From positions 372,001 to 436,000 of the forward strand of contig NZ_JAAGLY010000007.1 in the NCBI RefSeq assembly GCF_010548375.1: DNA of 64,000 nt, given 5' to 3'. Positions 33,372-41,590 of the stretch are shown here, piece by piece; within the stretch, counting starts at the first letter, position 1; every line of letters starts with the position of its first letter. This DNA comes from Streptomyces sp. SID13726 (GTDB lineage: Bacteria > Actinomycetota > Actinomycetes > Streptomycetales > Streptomycetaceae). The position numbers and the translations under genes are program-made. The notes beneath the pieces are model-generated. The model was not told where the DNA came from, did no database searches, and saw only the letters and a program-made list of their open reading frames with translations.

Positions 33372-35030
33372 GTGACCAGTCGATACAGATCGTCCGAGCC
33401 TCTCGACGCCCTCAACCCGCGTCGCCGTACGGTGGTCAAGGCGGCGGCCGCCACCGCCGTCCTGGCCGCCCCGCTCGCCGCCGCCCTCCCGGCCCGCGCG
33501 GCCGACGCCCCCGCCTTCCTGCACGGTGTCGCCTCCGGTGACCCGCTCCCGGACGGCGTCCTGCTGTGGACCCGGGTGACCCCGACCGCCGCGGCCGTAC
33601 CCGGTTCCGGGCTCGGCCCGGACACCGAGGTCGGCTGGACCGTCGCCCGGGACAAGGCCTTCACGAACATCGTCGCCAAGGGCTCCGTCACCGCGACCGC
33701 CGCCTCCGACCACACGGTCAAGGCGGACGTCCGCGGCCTCGCGCCCGCGACCGACTACTGGTTCCGCTTCTCGGCCGGCGGCACCGACTCCCCGTCGGCG
33801 CGCACCCGCACCGCGCCGGCGACCGACGCGGCCGTCACCAACCTCCGCTTCGGCGTGGTCTCCTGCGCCAACTGGGAGGCCGGCTACTTCTCGTCGTACC
33901 GCCATCTCGCGGCCCGCGGCGACCTGGACGCCTGGCTGCACCTGGGCGACTACATCTACGAGTACGGCACCGGCGAGTACGGCACCCGCGACACCGTCGT
34001 ACGGCAGCACGCACCGACCCACGAGATCCTGAGCCTGGCCGACTACCGGGTCCGGCACGGCAAGTACAAGACGGACCCGGACCTCCAGGCGCTGCACGCG
34101 GTCGCCCCCGTGGTCGCGATCTGGGACGACCACGAGTTCGCCAACGACGCCTGGTCGGGCGGTGCCGAGAACCACACCGAGGGCACCGAGGGCGCCTGGA
34201 CGGCCCGTCAGGCGGCCGCCAAGCAGGCCTACTTCGAGTGGATGCCGGTGCGTCCGGCCCTCGCGGGCACCACCTACCGGCGGCTGCGCTTCGGCAAGCT
34301 CGCCGACCTCTCCCTGCTCGACCTGCGGTCCTTCCGCTCGCAGCAGGTGGCCGTGGGCAACGGCACGGTCGACGACCCGGACCGCACCATCACGGGCCGC
34401 GCCCAGCTGGACTGGCTGAAGGCCGGTCTGAAGTCGAGTGACACCACCTGGCGGCTGGTCGGCAACTCCGTGATGATCTCGCCGTTCGCGATCGGCTCGC
34501 TCTCCGCCGACCTGTTCAAGCCGCTCGCCGAGCTGCTCGGGCTGCCGAAGGAGGGCCTGGCCCTCAACACCGACCAGTGGGACGGCTACACGGACGACCG
34601 CCGCGAACTGCTGGCCCACCTGCGCTCCAACGCGATCCGCAACACCGTGTTCCTGACCGGGGACATCCACATGGCGTGGGCCAACGACGTGCCGGTGGAC
34701 GCCGGGACCTACCCGCTGTCGGCCTCCGCCGCCACGGAGTTCGTCGTCACCTCGGTCACCTCGGACAACCTCGACGACCTCATCAAGGTCCCCGAGGGCA
34801 CGGTCACCGCGCTCGCCGCGCCGGTCATCCAGCTCGCCAACCGGCACGTCCACTGGGTCGACACGGACCGCCACGGCTACGGCGTCCTGGACATCACCGC
34901 CGACCGGGCGCAGATGGACTACTACGTCCTGTCCGACAAGACGAAGGCCGACGCGACCTCGTCCTGGGAGCGTTCGTACCGCACCCGCTCCGGCACGCAG
35001 AAGGTGGAGCGGACGTACAGCCCCGTCTAG
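33372..35030 (+). CDS. phoD: Alkaline phosphatase PhoD, Tat-exported
   Basis: The 552-residue protein is a PhoD-type phosphodiesterase/phosphatase, secreted to recover phosphate from organic sources. The N-terminus has a twin-arginine signal (RRRTVV, residues 17-22, then a hydrophobic stretch to ALPARA). Metal-site motifs HLGDYIYEYG, WDDHEFAND and LTGDIHMAW are intact. It starts with GTG at 33372. PhoD of S. coelicolor is under PhoP control, but I do not see a convincing PHO box in the short space here. Its stop overlaps that of the converging hydrolase gene. Confidence 0.93.
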   Translation: MTSRYRSSEPLDALNPRRRTVVKAAAATAVLAAPLAAALPARAADAPAFLHGVASGDPLPDGVLLWTRVTPTAAAVPGSGLGPDTEVGWTVARDKAFTNIVAKGSVTATAASDHTVKADVRGLAPATDYWFRFSAGGTDSPSARTRTAPATDAAVTNLRFGVVSCANWEAGYFSSYRHLAARGDLDAWLHLGDYIYEYGTGEYGTRDTVVRQHAPTHEILSLADYRVRHGKYKTDPDLQALHAVAPVVAIWDDHEFANDAWSGGAENHTEGTEGAWTARQAAAKQAYFEWMPVRPALAGTTYRRLRFGKLADLSLLDLRSFRSQQVAVGNGTVDDPDRTITGRAQLDWLKAGLKSSDTTWRLVGNSVMISPFAIGSLSADLFKPLAELLGLPKEGLALNTDQWDGYTDDRRELLAHLRSNAIRNTVFLTGDIHMAWANDVPVDAGTYPLSASAATEFVVTSVTSDNLDDLIKVPEGTVTALAAPVIQLANRHVHWVDTDRHGYGVLDITADRAQMDYYVLSDKTKADATSSWERSYRTRSGTQKVERTYSPV

Positions 35031-35596
35031 AGCGTGCCGAGGAAGCCGAGGGCCACCCGCCAGGTGGCCTCGGCGGCCTCCTCGTCGTAGTCCGGCAGTC
35101 CGGGGTCGGTGTAGAGGTGACCGGCTCCCGCGTAGCGGTAGACCTCGACGTCGGCGCCGGTGCGGCCCATCTGGAGATACCAGGCGCTCAGCCAGTCGTC
35201 GGTCTCGAAGGGGTCCGGCTCGGCCACGTGCAGCTGGACCGGCAGGCCGTCCGCCGTCGCGTTCGGCGCGATGTCCGAGGTGCCGTGCAGGAGCAGCAGG
35301 CCGCGGGCCTTCTCGTCGCCGAGGGCGAGGGTCTGCGCGACGGAGGCGCCGAGCGAGAGTCCGGCGTAGACGAGCCCGCGCTCGGAGTAGGGCGCGGCGG
35401 CCAGGACGGCCCGCTTGAGCAGTTCGTCCTTGCCGACGGACTCGTTGAAGGCCATGCCCTCCTCGACCGTCTCGAAGGTGTGCCCCTCGAAGAGGTCGGG
35501 CGTCCACACCTCGTGCCCGGCCTCCCGCAACCGGTCGGCGGCCTCGCGGACCGCGGGCCTCGGTCCGTAGGTCGAGTGAAAGAGCATGATGTTCAT
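35027..35596 (-). CDS. Dienelactone hydrolase family protein
   Basis: The 189-residue alpha/beta-hydrolase has the nucleophile region VYAGLSLGASVAQTLA (Ser in GLSLGAS rather than the Cys of true dienelactone hydrolases), an acid in HVAEPDPFE, and a late histidine in YAGAGHLYTDPG. It has no signal peptide. The ATG at 35596 begins the conserved MNIMLFHSTYG; another ATG lies three codons upstream. The substrate is unknown. The last four bases (CTAG, 35027-35030) are shared with the phoD stop on the other strand. Confidence 0.85.
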   Translation of the reverse strand: MNIMLFHSTYGPRPAVREAADRLREAGHEVWTPDLFEGHTFETVEEGMAFNESVGKDELLKRAVLAAAPYSERGLVYAGLSLGASVAQTLALGDEKARGLLLLHGTSDIAPNATADGLPVQLHVAEPDPFETDDWLSAWYLQMGRTGADVEVYRYAGAGHLYTDPGLPDYDEEAAEATWRVALGFLGTL

Positions 35597-35626
35597 GAGG
35601 GCCATCGTGCCAGTACGGTCGGGGGC

Positions 35627-36745
35627 ATGGAGAACGTACTGCGCCCCTTGATCGTCATCGGCGGTTCGGTCGTCCTCACGCTGTTGATCGGCTGGGCGAC
35701 CGACCTGCTGCTGCGCAAGGCAGACCAACGCCACCGCGAGACCCCGCTGTGGGGGCTGCTCCGGCGTGGCCGCATCCCCTACCAGCTCGTGCTCTGCGCG
35801 GCCATGCTCCGAGGCTCCTACGACCAGGCGAAGCTCCTGGAGGACCACAAGGTCGGCATCGGCCAGGCACTGACCCTGATCCTCGTCGGGGCGACCGCCT
35901 GGCTGGTGATCCGGATCGCCGCCGCCGTGGTGGAGAGCACCTACACCCGCTACGCCCGCGCCCACCACGACGCCGCCCGGGTCCGCCGGGTCCGCACCCA
36001 GGTCACGCTGATCATGCGGGTGGTCTCGGCGGTCGTCGGCGTGGTGGCGGTGGCCGCGATGCTGCTGACCTTCCCCGCGATGCGCGCGGCCGGCGCCTCG
36101 CTGCTGGCCTCGGCCGGAATCCTCGGCATCGTCGCCGGTGTCGCCGCCCAGTCGACCCTCAGCAACATGTTCGCCGGGCTCCAGATCGCCTTCGGCGACA
36201 TGGTCCGCATCGGCGACACCGTGGTCGTGGACGGCGAGTGGGGCACCGTCGAGGAGATCACCCTGACCTTTCTGACGGTCCGCACCTGGGACGAGCGCCG
36301 GATCACCATGCCGGTGTCGTACTTCACCTCGAAACCGTTCGAGAACTGGTCCCGCGGCACCCCACAGATGACCGGCATCGTCTACTGGCACCTCGACCAC
36401 TCCGCCCCGCTGGAGCCGATGCGCGAGCGACTGCGGGACATCCTGCGCGAGTGCCCGGCCTGGGACGGCCGCGACTACGGCCTTGCCGTCACCGACAGCA
36501 CCCCCAACACCATCCAGGTCCGCGCCCTGGTGACCGCCAAGGACGCCGACGACATCTGGACGGTCCGCGTCACGGTCCGCGAACAGATGATCCGCTGGCT
36601 CACCGAACACCACCCACACGCCCTGCCCCGAGTGAACACGGCGGACGCGGCACTCCCCACAGAACTCCGGCAGGCAAACGGCAACCTGAGGGACGGCGAG
36701 TCTCCACGCCGGGCCCACGAGCCCCCGAGGACGGGGCGGGGCTGA
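35627..36745 (+). CDS. MscS family mechanosensitive channel
   Basis: The 372-residue protein has four N-terminal membrane segments, the last being the pore-lining helix ASLLASAGILGIVAGVAAQSTLSNMFAGLQIAF. The MscS beta domain (MVRIGDTVVVDGEWGTVEEITLTFLTV) and the C-terminal alpha/beta domain follow. It releases ions and small solutes on osmotic downshock. The ATG at 35627 follows GGGGG. The last 25 residues are polar and variable. Confidence 0.92.
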   Translation: MENVLRPLIVIGGSVVLTLLIGWATDLLLRKADQRHRETPLWGLLRRGRIPYQLVLCAAMLRGSYDQAKLLEDHKVGIGQALTLILVGATAWLVIRIAAAVVESTYTRYARAHHDAARVRRVRTQVTLIMRVVSAVVGVVAVAAMLLTFPAMRAAGASLLASAGILGIVAGVAAQSTLSNMFAGLQIAFGDMVRIGDTVVVDGEWGTVEEITLTFLTVRTWDERRITMPVSYFTSKPFENWSRGTPQMTGIVYWHLDHSAPLEPMRERLRDILRECPAWDGRDYGLAVTDSTPNTIQVRALVTAKDADDIWTVRVTVREQMIRWLTEHHPHALPRVNTADAALPTELRQANGNLRDGESPRRAHEPPRTGRG

Positions 36746-36851
36746 CGGGGGGCATCTGTCTTGGGGCGCGGTGCGTGGGGCACGTCGGCATTTTTGCGGC
36801 ACGGGGAGCATCGGATTCCTTGAAGACGCGGGGCGCCCGCTTCGTTTTTTG

Positions 36852-36917
36852 GGGGCGCGGGGCTGTATCGATTTGCGGCTACCGCCGCGCGGGCGCGACA
36901 AGCCCCCACCGCCCCGC
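36852..36917 (+). repeat. 66-bp dispersed repeat, copy 2
   Basis: This copy is 63/66 identical to 7827-7892. It lies in the 224-base space between the converging MscS and dehydrogenase genes, after a run of six T. I see no gene in this space. Confidence 0.75.
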
Positions 36918-36969
36918 ACCCGCCCCACCACCCACGGCCAATGCCCCGTACCCGCCCCACCACCGGAGG

Positions 36970-37710
36970 TCACCGCCCCCTCTCAGCCCCACCATTGACC
37001 TGCACAACCTGAGAAGTCACATGCGCAGCCCCCGCCGACGCCAGCCAGTGAAGCGTCGCGGCGACATCCCCCGGCACCCCCGCCCGCCCCGTCGACGTGT
37101 CACCGATCAACCGCTCCCGCCGAGCAGGATCGATAGCCGCCCCGAAGAACTCCGTGTCCTCGACATACCCCGGCGCCACCACATTCGCCGTGATCCCACG
37201 CGGCCCCAACTCCCGCGCCAGATCGTGCGCGTACGGATGCAACCCCGCCTTCGCCGCCCCGTACGCCCCGTTCCCTGACCCCCGATACGCGGCGATGGAA
37301 CTGACGAACAGCACCCGCCCACCCGGCGAGGCAAGCCGCTCCTTCAAACCCTCGGTGAGCAACGCGGCCGTCAGCAGATTGAGCCGGAAGTTCACCGTCC
37401 AGTTGTGCGCGACGGCATCGAGCGCGTCACCGCCCTCCACGGCCGGTTCGAGCTGCCCGGTCCCCCCGGCACTGTGGATCAGCACATCCACGGTCCCGAG
37501 CTCCCGCCCCACGAACCCGACCACCCCCCGCACCTGTTCGACGTCACCGAGATCGGCGGCGTAGGCCAACGCCCCCGGCACCCCCGCCTCGGACAGCACC
37601 TCGGCGCGTCGCCCGAGCAGCAGCACCCGGTCCCCTTCCGCCGCGAACGCCCGCGCCGCCGCGAGCCCGATTCCCGTACCGCCACCGCTGATCACCACGT
37701 TGCGAGCCAT
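36970..37710 (-). CDS. Short-chain dehydrogenase/reductase
   Basis: The 246-residue Rossmann-fold enzyme has the cofactor motif SGGGTGIG (8-15), an aspartate at AADLGD, NxAG replaced by SAGG, the catalytic serine in VSSIAAY and YGAAKAG with the Tyr-Lys pair. The arginines after the second strand (LLGRRAEV) suggest NADP(H). The substrate is unknown. The ATG at 37710 begins the conserved fold. Confidence 0.92.
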   Translation of the reverse strand: MARNVVISGGGTGIGLAAARAFAAEGDRVLLLGRRAEVLSEAGVPGALAYAADLGDVEQVRGVVGFVGRELGTVDVLIHSAGGTGQLEPAVEGGDALDAVAHNWTVNFRLNLLTAALLTEGLKERLASPGGRVLFVSSIAAYRGSGNGAYGAAKAGLHPYAHDLARELGPRGITANVVAPGYVEDTEFFGAAIDPARRERLIGDTSTGRAGVPGDVAATLHWLASAGAAHVTSQVVQVNGGAERGR

Positions 37711-37774
37711 GTCCGGACCCTACAAACAGATCTCCGGGCAGCCCACCCGGATTTACCCGATCGTCGCAGCCACG

Positions 37775-39349
37775 TCACCGCAGGCTACGGACGTCGAGAT
37801 GCCGCAACACCCGGTCCACGACCTCCGGATCGGCCCCCGGCTCACTCCGCGCCGCCAGCACCTCGTGCCGCGCCGCGCTCAGCATCTCCGACTGGATCCG
37901 CCGCATCCGCTTGAGCCGCCGCCGGGCCTCGCGCCGCTCCTCGTCGCCCATCTCGGGCGAGATCCGCACCCCGATCTCGAACGCCCGCCGCAGCATCTGC
38001 TCGGACAGTTCCTCGGGCAGTTCCTCGACGCTCTCGATCTCCTTGAGCCGCCGCTTGGCCGCCTTCGCCGCCCGTACCGCCAGCGTCTTCTCGAACTCCT
38101 TCTCCCGCTCGCTGTCGGCCCGCACCCCCAGCCGTTTCACCAGCCACGGCAGGGTCAGCCCCTGGAGCACCAGCGTGGCCATGATCACCCCGAACGCGAT
38201 GAACACGATCTCATCCCGGTCGGGGAAGCCGGCCCCGGAGTCGACCTCCAGCGGAATGGCCAGCGCCAGCGCCACGGACGCCACGCCCCGCATCCCGGAC
38301 CACCACATGACGACGGTCTCCCGCCATCCCATCGGGATCTCCTCGTCGTAGTCCCGCTTGGCGTGCATCCGTTTGGTGAGCCAGGTGGCCGGCAGCAGCC
38401 ACAACAGCCGTACGACGACGACCACGGCGACGATCGTCGCGGCCCAGCCGAGCATCTCGCCCCAGCGCCCGGACGCGGTCCTGATCGCGTTGTGCAGTTC
38501 GAGCCCGATCAGCCCGAAGGCCACCCCGGTGACGAGGGTGTCGACGATGTCCCAGAAGGTGTGCCCGGCGAGCCGGGTCATCACGTCGTCGGCGTCGGTC
38601 GAGTACTCGGCGAGGAACAGGGCGGTGGTCAGCACGGCCAGCACACCGGAGCCGTGCAGCTCCTCGGCGAGCACGTAGGAGGCGTACGGCACGAGGACCG
38701 TGAGGCCGATCTGGAGGGTGGCGTCGCCGAGCAGGTCCATCAGCCTGTTGGCGCCCCAGCCCAGCGCGAGCCCCACGGCGACGGCGACCACCGCGGAGAG
38801 CACCAGCTCGAAGACGGCCTCCCCCGGCGTGAACGAACCGCTCACCGCCGCGGCGACGGCCACGTGGTAGAGCACGATCGCCGTCACGTCGTTGAAGAGC
38901 CCCTCGCCCTCCAGGATGGACACCAGCCGCCGGGGCAGCCCGAGTTGCCCCGCCACGGCGGTCGCGGCGACCGGGTCAGGCGGCGCGACCAGCGCGCCGA
39001 GCGCGACGGCGGCGGCGATCGGCAGCCCCGGCACGATGGCGTGGGCGACGACGGCCACGCACAGGGTCGTCACGAACACGAGGGCGACGGCGAGCAGGAA
39101 GATGGGCCGCTTGTTGGCCGCGAACTGCCGCCAGGACGTGCGCCGTACGGCCGCGTAGAGCAGCGGCGGCAACAGGATCGGCAGGATCAGCTCGGGCGGG
39201 ATGTCGACATTCGGTACGAAGTCCAGCACCGCGAGCACTATCCCGAGCAGCGTCATCAGCACCGGCGCCGGCAACCCGAACCGGTCCCCCACCGGGACGC
39301 TGATCAGAGCCCCCAGCAGCAGAACGAACAACAGGGCCAACTGGTCCAC
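37775..39349 (-). CDS. Na+/H+ antiporter, CPA1 family
   Basis: The 524-residue protein has about 12 membrane helices. The motifs APPDPVAATAV and LEGEGLFNDVTAIVLY carry the conserved acids of the CPA1/NhaP type of cation/proton exchanger. The C-terminal 115 residues are cytoplasmic, highly charged and probably coiled coil (EKEFEKTLAVRAAKAAKRRL). It starts with GTG at 39349. Its role is pH and sodium homeostasis. Confidence 0.93.
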   Translation of the reverse strand: MDQLALLFVLLLGALISVPVGDRFGLPAPVLMTLLGIVLAVLDFVPNVDIPPELILPILLPPLLYAAVRRTSWRQFAANKRPIFLLAVALVFVTTLCVAVVAHAIVPGLPIAAAVALGALVAPPDPVAATAVAGQLGLPRRLVSILEGEGLFNDVTAIVLYHVAVAAAVSGSFTPGEAVFELVLSAVVAVAVGLALGWGANRLMDLLGDATLQIGLTVLVPYASYVLAEELHGSGVLAVLTTALFLAEYSTDADDVMTRLAGHTFWDIVDTLVTGVAFGLIGLELHNAIRTASGRWGEMLGWAATIVAVVVVVRLLWLLPATWLTKRMHAKRDYDEEIPMGWRETVVMWWSGMRGVASVALALAIPLEVDSGAGFPDRDEIVFIAFGVIMATLVLQGLTLPWLVKRLGVRADSEREKEFEKTLAVRAAKAAKRRLKEIESVEELPEELSEQMLRRAFEIGVRISPEMGDEERREARRRLKRMRRIQSEMLSAARHEVLAARSEPGADPEVVDRVLRHLDVRSLR

Positions 39350-39474
39350 GGTCAGAACTCCGGGCGCATCGACGAAGCAACGGTCCCTTCAGTCTGCCCG
39401 CTCGACCGACGGACCTTCCCGACCGCCGCTCCCACTCCTGGCGACCGTCGGAGACCCCGCCCTCCCGGCGAGGG

Positions 39475-39945
39475 TCAGAGAACCCGCCGCATCGCCCGGT
39501 GCGCGATCCCCGCGTCCGGGAACTCCGGCCCGTACGCCACGTACCCCAGCCGCTCGTAGAACCCCAGCGCGTGCGTCTGCGCGTGCAGGTCCACGGCCGC
39601 CAGCCCACGCGCGCGTGCCGCGTCCTCGATGGCCCGCACCAGCGCGGCGCCCACCCCGAGCCCACGCGCGGCCTGCGTCACCGCAAGCCGCCCCAGCGAC
39701 CCCACCGACGGGTCACCGCCGGTCTTCCCGGCCGCCGCCTCGCCGTGCAGCAGCCGCCCGGTCCCGAGCGGCACCCCGTCCTCCCGCACGGCCAGCACAT
39801 GCACCGCCACGGCGTCGAAAGCGTCGTACTCGATGTCCTCGGGCACGCCCTGCTCGCCGACGAAGACCTCCTTGCGCACCGAGAAGCACGCCTCCCGGTC
39901 GGCGGGGTCCTCGGCGACCCGCACCGCGTACGCGTGCGTGCTCAC
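39475..39945 (-). CDS. GNAT family N-acetyltransferase
   Basis: The 156-residue protein has the acetyl-CoA motif LAVTQAARGLGVGAALVRAIE and the C-terminal DLHAQTHALGFYERLGYVAYG, as in ElaA-like acetyltransferases. It starts with GTG at 39945, which overlaps the stop of the pseudouridine synthase gene (GTGA, 39942-39945), so the two are coupled. The substrate is unknown. Confidence 0.9.
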   Translation of the reverse strand: MSTHAYAVRVAEDPADREACFSVRKEVFVGEQGVPEDIEYDAFDAVAVHVLAVREDGVPLGTGRLLHGEAAAGKTGGDPSVGSLGRLAVTQAARGLGVGAALVRAIEDAARARGLAAVDLHAQTHALGFYERLGYVAYGPEFPDAGIAHRAMRRVL

Positions 39946-40886
39946 CCGTAGGTCTCCTCGCGCACCAGGTCCAGGGCCTGCTGAAGGTCCTCGGGGTAGT
40001 CGCTGGCGAACTCCACCCACTCCCCGTCCCCGGGGTGCTCGAAGCCGAGCCGCACGGCGTGCAGCCACTGCCGGGTCAGGCGCAGTCGCTTGGCGAGGGT
40101 CGGGTCGGCGCCGTAGGTGAGGTCGCCGACGCAGGGGTGCCGGTGGGCCGCCATGTGGACGCGGATCTGGTGGGTGCGCCCGGTCTCCAGCTTCACGTCG
40201 AGCAGGGAGGCCGCGCGGAACGCCTCGATGAGGTCGTAGTGCGTCACGGAGGGCTTGCCCTCGGCGGTGACCGCCCACTTGTAGTCGTGCTGAGGGTGCC
40301 GGCCGATGGGCGCGTCGATGGTGCCGCTGGTCGGGTCCGGGTGGCCCTGGACGAGCGTGTGGTAGCGCTTGTCGACCGTGCGCTCCTTGAACTGGCGCTT
40401 GAGCGAGGTGTACGCCCGCTCCGACTTGGCCACGACCATCAGCCCCGAGGTGCCCACGTCGAGCCGGTGCACGATGCCCTGGCGCTCGGCGGCACCCGAG
40501 GTCGAGATCCGGTACCCGGCGGCGGCGAGCCCGCCGATCACGGTGGTGCCGGTCCAGCCCGGCGAGGGGTGCGCGGCCACGCCGACCGGCTTGACGATCA
40601 CGACCACGTCGTCGTCGTCATGGACGATCTCCATGCCCTCGACCGGCTCGGCGACGATCTGCACGGGCGCCGGCGCCTGCGGCATCTCGACCTCCAGCCA
40701 GGCCCCGCCGTGCACCCGCTCGGACTTCCCGACCACCGACCCGTCGACCGTGACCTTCCCCGAGGCGGCGAGTTCGGCCGCCTTGGTGCGGGAGAAACCG
40801 AACATCCGGGAGATGGCGGCGTCGACGCGCTCGCCCTCCAGGCCGTCGGGTACGGGCAGGGTTCGGATCTCGGGAATCGTGCTCAC
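39942..40886 (-). CDS. rluD: RluA/RluD family pseudouridine synthase
   Basis: The 314-residue protein has an N-terminal S4 RNA-binding domain (about 18-75) and a catalytic domain with the motif HRLDVGTSGL, Asp143 being the nucleophile. By similarity to RluD it probably modifies helix 69 of 23S rRNA, but other RluA-class targets cannot be excluded. It lies 58 bases after lspA and is coupled to the acetyltransferase gene, so lspA-rluD-GNAT is a likely operon. Confidence 0.92.
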   Translation of the reverse strand: MSTIPEIRTLPVPDGLEGERVDAAISRMFGFSRTKAAELAASGKVTVDGSVVGKSERVHGGAWLEVEMPQAPAPVQIVAEPVEGMEIVHDDDDVVVIVKPVGVAAHPSPGWTGTTVIGGLAAAGYRISTSGAAERQGIVHRLDVGTSGLMVVAKSERAYTSLKRQFKERTVDKRYHTLVQGHPDPTSGTIDAPIGRHPQHDYKWAVTAEGKPSVTHYDLIEAFRAASLLDVKLETGRTHQIRVHMAAHRHPCVGDLTYGADPTLAKRLRLTRQWLHAVRLGFEHPGDGEWVEFASDYPEDLQQALDLVREETYG

Positions 40887-40944
40887 CCGTCGAGTATGCC
40901 GGACCCGCCCGAAGCCCCCGACCGAGCCTGTGGAAAACCGGGGC

Positions 40945-41520
40945 TCAGTCCTTGTGGACGGTCCCGTCCGGGTCGAGCCCCTTGAAGGACAGCAGCACGA
41001 TCAGGATGCCGCCGCACACGATCGCCGAGTCGGCGAGGTTGAAGACCGCGAAGTGCTTGGGCGCGATGAAGTCGACGACCGCGCCCTCGAAGACGCCGGG
41101 CGAGCGGAAGATCCGGTCGGTGAGGTTGCCGAGCGCGCCACCGAGCAGCAGGCCGAGGGCGATCGCCCAGGGCAGGCTGTAGAGCTTGCGGGCGAGCCGG
41201 GCGATGACGACGATCACGGCGGCCGCGATCACCGTGAAGATCACGGTGAAGGCCTCGCCGAAGCCGAAGGCCGCGCCCGCATTGCGGATCGCCTCGAACT
41301 TCAGCCAGTCACCGATGATCTCGATCGGCTCGTGGTGCTCCAGCTTCGCGACCACGATCATCTTGCTGACCAGGTCGAGGGCGTACGCGAAGGCCGCGAC
41401 CGCGAACAGCACGGCGATGCGCCGCTTGCCCCTGGCCCCCGACGCCCGGTCCTGCTCCGGCTCGGCCCCCGCCGCCTCTGGGGAATCCGGCGTACCGATG
41501 ATGCGCTCCGCCTCTGTCAC
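40945..41520 (-). CDS. lspA: Lipoprotein signal peptidase (signal peptidase II)
   Basis: LspA is the membrane aspartyl protease that cleaves prolipoproteins after Lgt has modified them. The 191-residue protein has four membrane helices and the conserved motifs RNAGAAFGFG, GALGNLTDRI, VVDFI and NLADSAI, the two Asp in the last two being catalytic. A polar N-terminal extension of about 30 residues precedes the first helix. It starts with GTG at 41520, preceded by a GAGGGA site. Confidence 0.95.
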   Translation of the reverse strand: MTEAERIIGTPDSPEAAGAEPEQDRASGARGKRRIAVLFAVAAFAYALDLVSKMIVVAKLEHHEPIEIIGDWLKFEAIRNAGAAFGFGEAFTVIFTVIAAAVIVVIARLARKLYSLPWAIALGLLLGGALGNLTDRIFRSPGVFEGAVVDFIAPKHFAVFNLADSAIVCGGILIVLLSFKGLDPDGTVHKD

Positions 41521-41590
41521 GTGAGTCCCTCAACCTAGGTACCTGACTGAGGACGAGAGTACGGCACGCCCCTCGGCACCCGGATACCCG

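Noticed and set aside
34577..35626. In-frame extension upstream of the MscS gene
   Set aside because: It overlaps phoD and the hydrolase in other frames; the membrane protein begins at 35627.
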